Below, one piece after another: positions 35,265 through 43,076 of a stretch of 64,000 bases of DNA; position 1 is the stretch's first letter; each line of letters opens with the position of its first letter. Under the pieces are notes generated by a model, which searched no databases, was not told the DNA's origin, and saw nothing but the letters and a program-made list of their open reading frames with translations. The stretch covers positions 1,116,001 to 1,180,000 of the forward strand of contig NZ_JASSUA010000001.1 of assembly GCF_030227115.1 (NCBI RefSeq). Direction: 5' to 3'. Position numbers and translations under genes: made by a program. This DNA comes from Marinobacter sp. SS13-12. Its GTDB lineage: Bacteria; Pseudomonadota; Gammaproteobacteria; Pseudomonadales; Oleiphilaceae.

Positions 35265-36623
35265 GTGGACAAGACAACCCTGTTGGCAGAGCTGGAAACC
35301 GCCCGGCAAAGAACCCGGGCGCTGATAACCTCGTTGCCGGAAGAAAAACTGGCCGTGCCTTACCACCCCGGCGTTAACCCGCCATTGTGGGAGATGGGGC
35401 ATGCCGCTTTCTTCTACGAAGTGTTCGTGTTCAACCTGCTGGACGGCACCCCCAGTTACAACCCGGCGATGGATGATCTCTGGGATTCGTTTCATGTGGA
35501 CCACCGGGATCGCTGGTCCCGGGCGTTGTTTCCCGGGCGCGAGGAAACCCTGGCCTATTTCGATACCATCTACGACCGCGTGGCCGAGCGTATCCGCAGC
35601 AAACCGCTCGAGGATGAAGATCTGTACCTCTACCGCTACGGCATCTTTCACCAGAACATGCACATCGAATCCCTGATCTGGTGTCGCCAGACCGTGGGGT
35701 ATCCACCGGCACCGGATTACACCGAAGAACGCGTGGCTCCCGGTGACCGCATTGACGGAGATGCGGTGATCCCGGCCGGGCGGTGGCTGATAGGGATGCC
35801 GGGTGAGTCTGATCACTATGCCACTACCGATTTTGCCTTCGACAACGAGAAACCACGGTTTGAAGTGGAGCTGGAACCGTTTGCCATTTCCCGTATGCCG
35901 GTGTCCAACCGGGAGTTTATGGCGTTCGTGGACGATGGCGGTTACCGGCGTCCGGAGCTCTGGTCATTTGGTGGCCGCAAGTGGCTGCAGACGGAGACGG
36001 ATGTCTCGCTGGTTCACGGCAGCTCCGAGCCCGTTTTGCATGCTCCGAAACACCCGCTGTACTGGCGCTGGCATGAAGGTGCTTGGCAGGAGCGGTTTTT
36101 CGATCAATGGCAGACATTGAATCCCGATGCGCCGGTGTGCCATATCACCTATTGGGAAGCGGAAGCCTGGTGCAGGTGGGCTGGCCGGCGACTGCCGACA
36201 GAGTATGAGTGGGAAGTGGCTGCCCTGGGTAACCGGGTGGGTGAACCCTTCAAACGGTTCCCCTGGGGCAACGAACCGGTGGGTCCGGAGCACGCTGACA
36301 TGGGTGGTCGGGCCATGGCGCGGAACCCGGTTCGGGATTTTCCGGCCGGTGACAGTCCCTTTGGTTGTCGCCAGATGATCGGCAGTGTGTGGGAGTGGAC
36401 CAGCAGCCAGTTCTTCCCCTACGACGGATTCCGGATTGATATGTACCCGTTCATGTCGACGCTGCAATTCGGAGATCACAAGGTCACCCGTGGTGGCAGC
36501 TGCGCCACTTCACCGAACCTTATCCGGGGGACCTACCGCCAGGCCTACCTGGCCCAGAGAAACGATGTTTACACCGGGTTTCGCACCTGTGCGCTCCCGC
36601 AAACCGGCGCGGATTACCACTGA
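35265..36623 (+). CDS. EgtB/OvoA-type nonheme iron sulfoxide synthase
   Basis: A 452-residue enzyme of the EgtB/OvoA family, which joins the sulfur of cysteine or gamma-glutamylcysteine to a histidine-derived imidazole using Fe(II) and O2. The DinB-like N-terminal half has the iron ligands: a His in EMGHAAFFYEVF (His46) and the HxxxHxE motif in FHQNMHIESL (129-135). The C-terminal FGE-sulfatase domain ends with VTRGGSCATSPNLIRGTYRQ. GTG at 35265 is the preferred start (GGAGA upstream); the frame stays open above it. The next gene is an OvoA-type methyltransferase, so ovothiol or a close relative is the likely product. A SenA-like selenium role is an alternative. Confidence 0.82.
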   Translation: MDKTTLLAELETARQRTRALITSLPEEKLAVPYHPGVNPPLWEMGHAAFFYEVFVFNLLDGTPSYNPAMDDLWDSFHVDHRDRWSRALFPGREETLAYFDTIYDRVAERIRSKPLEDEDLYLYRYGIFHQNMHIESLIWCRQTVGYPPAPDYTEERVAPGDRIDGDAVIPAGRWLIGMPGESDHYATTDFAFDNEKPRFEVELEPFAISRMPVSNREFMAFVDDGGYRRPELWSFGGRKWLQTETDVSLVHGSSEPVLHAPKHPLYWRWHEGAWQERFFDQWQTLNPDAPVCHITYWEAEAWCRWAGRRLPTEYEWEVAALGNRVGEPFKRFPWGNEPVGPEHADMGGRAMARNPVRDFPAGDSPFGCRQMIGSVWEWTSSQFFPYDGFRIDMYPFMSTLQFGDHKVTRGGSCATSPNLIRGTYRQAYLAQRNDVYTGFRTCALPQTGADYH

Positions 36624-36632
36624 GGATCAGCC

Positions 36633-37376
36633 ATGAACGTGTACGAAACCGACGAACTGCTCAGCCAGTATCTGGGATTTCATTTCGGTGAGAGCTATTT
36701 CGGAATCGGCAATTACCCGGCCCGTTGTGCCGGCATCTGTCAGGAACTGATGGCCGGCCGGGATAAACGCAAGGCTCTGGATCTGGGATGCGCGGTTGGT
36801 CGCACAGCGTTCGAGCTTGGCAGGGTGTTTGAGCAGGTTGCTGGTGTGGATCTTTCGAAAAGCTTTGTGGATGCGGCGCAAAACCTCCGGCAAACGGGAG
36901 CGATCGATTATTTTCGCCGGGACGAAGGGGAACTGGGAACGCGAGCCACGGTAAGCCTTGAAGAGCTTGGCCTAGCGAGAGCGGCCGAGCGGGTATCCTT
37001 CGCCACGGGTGATGCCTGCCGGCTGGGAGAAGAGCACCGGGACTACGACCTGATTTTTGCCGGTAACCTGATTGACCGCCTGCAGGACCCCGGGGCATTC
37101 CTGGGGGATATTCACCAGCGCCTCGCCGATGGTGGCACACTGGTGATCAGCTCGCCCTATACCCTGATGGAAGAGTTCACGCCCAGGAACAACTGGATTG
37201 GCGGGTTTGAACGTAACGGCCAGCCACGTACAGTTCTGGACGGTATGCGGGAAATCCTGTCGCATCACTTTGAAGAAATACAGCCACCGCAGGATGTGCC
37301 CTTCGTGATCCGGGAGACCCGCCGCAAATTCCAGCACACCATTGCAGAACTCAGTGCCTGGCGCAGAACCCGCTGA
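36633..37376 (+). CDS. Stand-alone OvoA-type 4-mercaptohistidine N1-methyltransferase
   Basis: A 247-residue SAM-dependent methyltransferase closely resembling the C-terminal domain of OvoA. The start YETDELLSQYLGFHFG, the SAM-binding ALDLGCAVGRTAFELG and the later SSPYTLMEEFTPRNNWIGGF and REILSHHFE segments are all typical. In fused OvoA this domain methylates 4-mercaptohistidine (5-thiohistidine) on the imidazole to give ovothiol A. Here it is a separate gene nine bases after the iron enzyme, with GAGGA before its ATG. The two are clearly one operon and one pathway. Its stop codon abuts that of the convergent Hen1-like gene. Confidence 0.9.
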   Translation: MNVYETDELLSQYLGFHFGESYFGIGNYPARCAGICQELMAGRDKRKALDLGCAVGRTAFELGRVFEQVAGVDLSKSFVDAAQNLRQTGAIDYFRRDEGELGTRATVSLEELGLARAAERVSFATGDACRLGEEHRDYDLIFAGNLIDRLQDPGAFLGDIHQRLADGGTLVISSPYTLMEEFTPRNNWIGGFERNGQPRTVLDGMREILSHHFEEIQPPQDVPFVIRETRRKFQHTIAELSAWRRTR

Positions 37377-38018
37377 TCAGCCGATGCGAGTGAAAAAGGC
37401 GGTCTGGGTGGGGTGCCCGACATCGGGTACAAACTCCCCGATACCGCCGAAACGGACATCGTAGCCATTACGTTCCGCCACCCCCCGGGCCCAGCGCTGG
37501 AACTTGAGCCGGTCCCATTCAAACTTGTGATCCTCCTCGCGGAATTCTCCGGGCGCCAGATCGAACAGCGGATTGTATTCCCGGTTGGGGGTAGTCATGA
37601 ACAGGCAGCCGGGCCGATACTCTCCAAAAACGGCCCGTTCAACCCGTGAAAGTTGCTCCGGATTGACGTGTTCAATGGTTTCCACCATGGCCGCTGCCTC
37701 ATAGCCTGCAAGCGCCGGATTGCTCTCGGCGTAGGACCCACGGATCAGATGGACTCTGGCAGGTTCTTTGTTCAGGTAATCTGCCAGAACCGAACGTGCC
37801 TGGCGCAGGGAAACGCCGGAATCTTCCAGTCCGGTAACCTCATCGAACTGATCGTCTGCCAGTAGTCGGTAAAGCAGGGAGCCTGACCCGCACCCCAGAT
37901 CCAGCACGCGCCGGGCACCAGTCGTCTTTATCGTTCTGAACACAAAGTCCAGGCGTTCCTCATGCAGGGACGTCATCTGGGTCATGGTGTGTTCGTCGGA
38001 ACCCCTGGGTTCGTACAT
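37377..38018 (-). CDS. Hen1-like RNA 3'-terminal ribose 2'-O-methyltransferase domain, stand-alone
   Basis: A 213-residue SAM methyltransferase that matches the catalytic domain of Hen1. It has the SAM motif RRVLDLGCGSGSLLYRLL, the metal-binding ETIEHV (ExxEH) and the DHKFEWDRLKF His with the TTPNREYNPLF stretch before it. Hen1 in bacteria methylates the 3' end of cleaved RNAs, protecting them, usually with the Pnkp repair enzyme. No Pnkp gene or the large Hen1 N-terminal domain is seen here, so substrate is uncertain. Its ATG overlaps the Kef-type antiporter stop (TGATG), so it is translationally coupled to it. A later ATG (37985) is an alternative start. Confidence 0.85.
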   Translation of the reverse strand: MYEPRGSDEHTMTQMTSLHEERLDFVFRTIKTTGARRVLDLGCGSGSLLYRLLADDQFDEVTGLEDSGVSLRQARSVLADYLNKEPARVHLIRGSYAESNPALAGYEAAAMVETIEHVNPEQLSRVERAVFGEYRPGCLFMTTPNREYNPLFDLAPGEFREEDHKFEWDRLKFQRWARGVAERNGYDVRFGGIGEFVPDVGHPTQTAFFTRIG

Positions 38019-39589
38019 CAGGTTGTCCCCGCGGTTTGTGACGGTATGGCGTGCAGTTGATCCTGGAGGTGGCTGGCCAGTGCCACACCGGTTTCGCTCA
38101 TGGTGAGATAGGCCTCATCAGCACCTGCCTCGCGGATTTTTTTAGCTTCATCGGCGTACATGGTGTGGGCCACGATGTAACCGGTAAACCCCTTGCGGCG
38201 CAACATTCGCGCTGCGATCACTTTACCCTCGATGTCATTCATGGCAAGGATAACCGCCTCTACTTGTGGCATGTGCAGTCCCTGCCAGAAGGTATTGTCT
38301 TCGGCATCGGCGAAGACCACATTGCGGCCTGCTTCCTGATGTTTCTGTGTTTTCGCCGGGTCTGAATCCAGCCCGATTATCTCCGCTTCGGATTCCCGCA
38401 GCCAGTCATAGGCAGCTGTCCCGGTTCTTCCCATGCCCATGACCAGAACCCTGGTATTGCCGAGAGAAATGGGTTGCTCGTCCGGGTGATGGGTCTGGCT
38501 TTCAAACTTCACCAGGGAACCGGACCAGCGTTCGTAAAGGGAGTGAGCGTAGCGATTAACCGGTGCGGAAATCACAAAAGACAACGACACCGTAATCGCA
38601 AGGGGAACCAGCCATTCTGGCAGGGCAACACTGGCGACAATCAGACCGAACTCACTGTAATTGGTCAGCGACAGAGAGCTGAGGAAACCACTTCGTGCTC
38701 GCAGCCGGAACAGTAACAGCAGGAAGAAGAACAGCAGGCCTTTCAGTGGCAGGACGATCGCGGCGACCACCGCGAACACCAGTGCCTCGCCATCAGGCAG
38801 ACCGCCGATACCAATCTGCAGGAAGAAACCCACCAGGAAAACTTCCTTCACACTCCAGAGTGACTTTGCCAGCTCCTGGGAACGGGGATGACTGGCCAGC
38901 ATGGCGCCAAACACCAGGGCACCCAGCTCCGAGCTCAGCCCGATCGCTTCGAAGCCCAACCCGCCGATAACCAGTGCCAGTAACAATCCCAGAAGAACAA
39001 GCAGCTCATCATGGCCGCTGGCGTCCAGCAGCTTGAACAGCAAGGGTCTCAGCAGCGGCAGGCCAAACACGATCAGCGCCCACTGGGACGGCGTCTGGCC
39101 GGCGGCCAGGCTCATCACCACCAGTGCGATCAGGTCCTGCATGATCAGGATGCCGATGGCGACGCGACCATGAAATGCCCGCAGTTCGCGCTTGGTCTCC
39201 AGTACCTTGGCTGCCAGCACCGTGCTGGAAAAAGAGAGGGCGATGGCCAGTATGAAGGCCGTTTGCCAGTCCAGCTCCATCAACAGGTAAAGGCCCGGTG
39301 TGAAGACCAGACACGTGATGCCAAAGTGCAGCAGGCTTCCGCCGATGACCTCGGCGCTTACAATGGAGCGCAACTTCAGTTTCAGACCGACGGTAAACAG
39401 AAGCAGCAGCACGCCCAGGTGGGCGATGTGCGCCAGCACATCGGTTGCTTCAACGGCAATGCCGGTGGCGGCCGCGATACCGCTGAGCACGAAACCCGCG
39501 GCCAGGTAGCCTACCAGCGGAGGCAGGCCAACGGCCTTGACCAGCAGGCCGAGGGCAAAGGCAAAAGAGATCCAGATGGCTTCAGGCAT
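38018..39589 (-). CDS. Kef-type cation:proton antiporter with TrkA-N domain
   Basis: A 523-residue inner-membrane antiporter of the CPA2/KefB family. The membrane domain has about 12 helices and begins AIWISFAFALGLLVKAVGLP; motifs include ALSFSSTVLAAKVLETK. The C-terminal Rossmann (TrkA-N/RCK) domain is seen in RVLVMGMGRTGTAAYDWLRE and GLDSDPAKTQKHQEAGR. These proteins exchange K+ or Na+ for protons under control of NAD(H) or glutathione adducts. The coupled Hen1-like gene downstream is unexpected. Upstream, 38 bp away, lies a lipoprotein hydrolase on the same strand. Confidence 0.93.
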   Translation of the reverse strand: MPEAIWISFAFALGLLVKAVGLPPLVGYLAAGFVLSGIAAATGIAVEATDVLAHIAHLGVLLLLFTVGLKLKLRSIVSAEVIGGSLLHFGITCLVFTPGLYLLMELDWQTAFILAIALSFSSTVLAAKVLETKRELRAFHGRVAIGILIMQDLIALVVMSLAAGQTPSQWALIVFGLPLLRPLLFKLLDASGHDELLVLLGLLLALVIGGLGFEAIGLSSELGALVFGAMLASHPRSQELAKSLWSVKEVFLVGFFLQIGIGGLPDGEALVFAVVAAIVLPLKGLLFFFLLLLFRLRARSGFLSSLSLTNYSEFGLIVASVALPEWLVPLAITVSLSFVISAPVNRYAHSLYERWSGSLVKFESQTHHPDEQPISLGNTRVLVMGMGRTGTAAYDWLRESEAEIIGLDSDPAKTQKHQEAGRNVVFADAEDNTFWQGLHMPQVEAVILAMNDIEGKVIAARMLRRKGFTGYIVAHTMYADEAKKIREAGADEAYLTMSETGVALASHLQDQLHAIPSQTAGTT

Positions 39590-39627
39590 GGCTTACGTCA
39601 CGGTTGAAAAGCAGGGCTTTGGCAAGG

Positions 39628-40572
39628 CTACCGTGTTTCAACCAGAAACTCACGAAACAGCTGTGCCGATTCCTCCGGAACCTCCACCATGGGTGCATGC
39701 CCCACGCCTTCCAGCAGAACTTTGCGGGCATCGGGAATCTGCTCAACGAACACATCGGCGTTACGGTAGTTGATCACCCGGTCTTCCATGCCCCAGATGA
39801 CCAGCACAGGGACGTCTATTCGGGTGATGGCAGTGCGGAAATCGGGTTCGTATCCGCTGTCGCGGATAGCAGCGAAGATCACCTGATTGACGTCGCGGTT
39901 GGCGATGGCCCGTTCCTCCATCACCTCGTAAATCGGCCAGGGAACAAAGGGTTTCTTCTCCAGAGCAAAGTCAATCAGGCGCTTGAAATCGCCCTCTTTG
40001 GATGGAATCAGGGGGTTGTCCCCCTCCACTATCAGCTCCACCAGCTCGCTGTCATACTTGAAGATGCCGGCAGGGTCGAACAGAACAGCGGTACGTACCT
40101 GGTCCGGAAAGGTGGCTGCGTAGAGCGCGGTAATGGCGCCGCCCATGGAGTTACCCATTATATGGGGTTTATCGATATCCAGGGCTGCAAGGATTTTCGA
40201 TAGGTGGCCTACCTGATCTTCAAAGCGGTATCCCAGGTCCAGCGCTTTGCTGCTGTCGCCATGGCCGGGCAGGTCGATCGCGTATACGTTGAACTCATCG
40301 GTCAGTTCCCCTGCCAGCCGGGTCCAGTTGTCCTTGTTGGCGCCAAAGCCGTGGATAAGTACGATGGTTTCTCCGGCCACCGGTTCCACGTTGCTCAGGT
40401 ACGCGATGGTCATGTCATCCACCTGAATACGGGATGCCTCAAGTCCGGCTCCGGAGCGCTCCCAACGGATGGCGTTGTCGTACAGGCTGTGACGGGAACA
40501 GGCACTGAGCAACAGGGTGCTGATCAGCAGCGCGATCACGGGAAAAACAGGTCTGGCTGTCATCAGGGGCAT
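39628..40572 (-). CDS. Alpha/beta-hydrolase lipoprotein
   Basis: A 314-residue alpha/beta-fold hydrolase with a lipoprotein signal peptide (ALLISTLLLSACSRH, lipobox Cys near 25), so it is tethered to a membrane on the periplasmic side. The oxyanion region is VLIHGFGANKDNW, the nucleophile elbow HIMGNSMGGAITAL, the acid in VIWGMEDRVINYRN and the catalytic His in EGVGHAPMVEVPEE. It is likely an esterase or lipase; substrate unknown. An ATG three codons in (40563) is equally plausible as start. It lies downstream of the TonB receptor but is separated by a strong terminator. Confidence 0.9.
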   Translation of the reverse strand: MPLMTARPVFPVIALLISTLLLSACSRHSLYDNAIRWERSGAGLEASRIQVDDMTIAYLSNVEPVAGETIVLIHGFGANKDNWTRLAGELTDEFNVYAIDLPGHGDSSKALDLGYRFEDQVGHLSKILAALDIDKPHIMGNSMGGAITALYAATFPDQVRTAVLFDPAGIFKYDSELVELIVEGDNPLIPSKEGDFKRLIDFALEKKPFVPWPIYEVMEERAIANRDVNQVIFAAIRDSGYEPDFRTAITRIDVPVLVIWGMEDRVINYRNADVFVEQIPDARKVLLEGVGHAPMVEVPEESAQLFREFLVETR

Positions 40573-40625
40573 GCTCCTTGCGGAAGGGTTTCAAACGTCC
40601 GTTTGCGGAAGCGGTTACACTACCC

Positions 40626-40654
40626 CAAAAAAAGACCCGGTCAAGGACCGGGTC
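40626..40654 (-). terminator. Intrinsic terminator of the TonB receptor gene
   Basis: On the minus strand GACCCGGTCC-TTG-ACCGGGTC folds into a tight stem followed by seven T residues. It lies about 50 bases after the stop of the TonB-dependent receptor gene and should end its transcription before the hydrolase gene. Confidence 0.9.
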
Positions 40655-40706
40655 GAAGGATTGCTGAGTTAACCCGTTGAGCAACGGGATTTGTCCCTTT
40701 CAGACA

Positions 40707-42896
40707 TCAGAAATCAACGCTGATACCGACATAGGCCGTCCGGGGCAGGTTAGGGCGTGCTCCGTGAGGGCTGCGGGAGACAATTTCCTGGTCATCAAGC
40801 ACGTTATCCACCTTGGCATACACACGGGTAGACGGATTCAGGGCATAGCTGCCGGAGAGGTCCACAACAGTATAGTCGTCGGTTTTGCGGAAAGTGTTGT
40901 CAGTACCGGAGCGGCCGCAGGTGTTGTCGGTACAGGTTTCATCAACGTAGGAGACATTGACGTAGGCATCCCAGAGGTCTCCGCCCCTGAGGCCGGCACG
41001 TACAGCCGCGACATTCTCCGGCAGGTCCGCCAGGTTGTCGCCCTTCAGCACGCTACCGTCATCGCTGTCTTTGGTGACTTCGGAGTCAGTGTAAGTCCAG
41101 GTGGCCTGCAGCGGTGCCGTCAGGCCGTTGGCCAGGGTGAACTCATAGGAAGCCAGAAGCTCAAGGCCCTGGATCTCCGATTCGCCCTCGCTGACGGTTC
41201 CGGAATCGATGGTCTGGTTACCAACGCTGCAGGGGTTGGCGATGGAGCAGTTTCTCACGGTGTTTTCATAATTGCTGTAGAAGGCGATGGCTTCGGCACG
41301 CAGCGCGCCGTCGTTATACCGGGCTCCGGCCTCGAAGTTGGTGCTCAGTTCCGGCTCCACATTGGTACCGCCAGAGCCGGCTGGCGCCATACCACGATGT
41401 ACACCACCGATCAGGGTAACCGTCGGGCTCAGGCGATAGGTGGCGCCGAGGCCGGGCAACAGTTCGCTGGTGTCGTTGCTGGCGGTTTCAGTATCACTGG
41501 CGGATGTGCGCTGCGTTGTGCTCCAGCGGGTCTGTGAGGTTTCGATATCCTCATAGCGCAGCAGGGCTGTTACTGTCAGGTCCGGGTTAATGGCAATCCG
41601 GTCTGCCACAAACAGGTTGAGGGCCTCGGCTTCGTCGATGCGGTTGTCGCCGCCGGTGGGCGCGATCTGTTCAACAAATTCGAAGGCCGGACGGCCGTTG
41701 TTGATGACCTGCTCATAGCGGTCCTTGGGCTGGAAGCGGTCCGCTTCATCCTCGTGCACGCGGGCAGCAAGGGTAATGTCGTGGCGCATTCCCGCCAGAG
41801 TGAGGCCGTAGTCGGCTTTCACTTCAATGCCCTGGGACAGGTATTCACGGGCGCCATTGGTCAGCGTGAAAGGACCGACCGGTTCGGTTCCCTGAAGCTG
41901 GTTGTAGGCGGTCTGGTCGCCATTGTTGGCCGCTTCGATCAGGCTGTTGAAGTTGCCCTTGAACCAGTTGCGCTTGAACTCGTTACGGTAGAGCGTGGTG
42001 GTCAATGACAGGTCTTCAGTCAGCTCTACCAGGTGCCTTGCAGAGTAGCCCTTGTGGCGGTTGTCCATGTTGTCGAGCCGGGACAGGAAGTAACGCTTGT
42101 TCGGATCGCGCCTGAAATCTTCATCGGTCAGACCGAGATAGGTTTCGTTGCTCAGTTCTTCGCTGTACTGGAACTTCAGGTCGAGCTGGTGGTAGACGTC
42201 AGCCGAGGCGTCGGAATTGAAGCGTGCCTTGGCGACATAGTCCTGCTTTTCAAAGCCGGTGTCGCGGTTGGATTGCCGCAGTTCCTTGAAACCGTTGGTT
42301 TCTTCCTGGAAGGTTTCGATCACGAAGGCGGCGGTGTCAGTGCTGTTGCCATACCAGCTGTGAATGCGCTTGCCTGCATTTTCCGAGATCTCTGCCGTTA
42401 CATGGCCGGCTTCGGACGAGGGAATCGGTGTCGACCGCAGGTTGATCGCGCCGCCTACGGTGTACGGGCCGTAACGGAGCAGGTCCGGACCTTTCAGAAC
42501 CTCGATACCGTTCATTCTGCCGAACGTTGGTGAATAGTAGGCGGCCGGCGCCGAGTAGGGGGCAGGGGCGATCATCACGCTGTCTTCCATCAGGGTGATC
42601 TTGGAAGAACGGCCGGACCCGGAACCACGGATGCCGATGTTCGGGCGCAGGCCGTAGCCATCTTCTTCCTTCAGGTAGACACCCGGCACCTCACGTACGG
42701 CCTTGTGAATATCCGTATACTTCATGGTTTCCAAGTCATCGTTGGAGACGACGTGAGCGGAACCCGGCAGGGCAGATGCGGACGCATCGTCACCGATAAT
42801 TACCAGTTCGCTCAGGCTCTGTTCCTGGGCCATGGCGGGAAGCGAGGCGGAAATAACGGCCAGCGCCAGCAGGTTTCGGGAAAAGGGTGTTGGCAT
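40707..42896 (-). CDS. TonB-dependent outer-membrane receptor (FecA-like)
   Basis: A 729-residue outer-membrane receptor for an iron complex or similar ligand. Signal peptide to AMA-QE at residue 23; no N-terminal signalling domain, so no sigma/anti-sigma relay is expected. The plug starts near SELVIIGDDASASALPGSAH and contains GVYLKEEDGYGLRPNIGIRG and IEVLKGPDLLRYGPYTVGG. The barrel ends in TAYVGISVDF with the terminal Phe typical of outer-membrane proteins. The pattern is close to FecA-type receptors. A strong Fur box lies just upstream, so it is expected to be induced by iron starvation; ferric citrate or a carboxylate siderophore is a plausible ligand. Confidence 0.93.
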   Translation of the reverse strand: MPTPFSRNLLALAVISASLPAMAQEQSLSELVIIGDDASASALPGSAHVVSNDDLETMKYTDIHKAVREVPGVYLKEEDGYGLRPNIGIRGSGSGRSSKITLMEDSVMIAPAPYSAPAAYYSPTFGRMNGIEVLKGPDLLRYGPYTVGGAINLRSTPIPSSEAGHVTAEISENAGKRIHSWYGNSTDTAAFVIETFQEETNGFKELRQSNRDTGFEKQDYVAKARFNSDASADVYHQLDLKFQYSEELSNETYLGLTDEDFRRDPNKRYFLSRLDNMDNRHKGYSARHLVELTEDLSLTTTLYRNEFKRNWFKGNFNSLIEAANNGDQTAYNQLQGTEPVGPFTLTNGAREYLSQGIEVKADYGLTLAGMRHDITLAARVHEDEADRFQPKDRYEQVINNGRPAFEFVEQIAPTGGDNRIDEAEALNLFVADRIAINPDLTVTALLRYEDIETSQTRWSTTQRTSASDTETASNDTSELLPGLGATYRLSPTVTLIGGVHRGMAPAGSGGTNVEPELSTNFEAGARYNDGALRAEAIAFYSNYENTVRNCSIANPCSVGNQTIDSGTVSEGESEIQGLELLASYEFTLANGLTAPLQATWTYTDSEVTKDSDDGSVLKGDNLADLPENVAAVRAGLRGGDLWDAYVNVSYVDETCTDNTCGRSGTDNTFRKTDDYTVVDLSGSYALNPSTRVYAKVDNVLDDQEIVSRSPHGARPNLPRTAYVGISVDF

Positions 42897-42940
42897 ATTG
42901 CTCTCCTGTTACAGCGTGGTTAGATGAGGAGGGCAACTAT

Positions 42941-42959
42941 ACAAATGATAATCATTAAC
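42941..42959. promoter_or_regulatory. Fur box upstream of the TonB receptor
   Basis: ACAAATGATAATCATTAAC matches the 19-bp Fur consensus at 15 positions, including the core ATGATAATCATTA. A second, weaker stretch (AAATATTATCATTTATGAT) follows at 42967-42985. Position, 45 bp before the receptor start, fits iron-dependent repression. Confidence 0.88.
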
Positions 42960-43076
42960 AACAAGTAAATATTATCATTTATGATCAGGTTTTGCTGGCG
43001 ATGTGGGTGTTTGTGAAATCCGTCAAAGCATCTATTCTGGTTACCGTTTGCCAACAACAATCATCATGAGGTTGCC

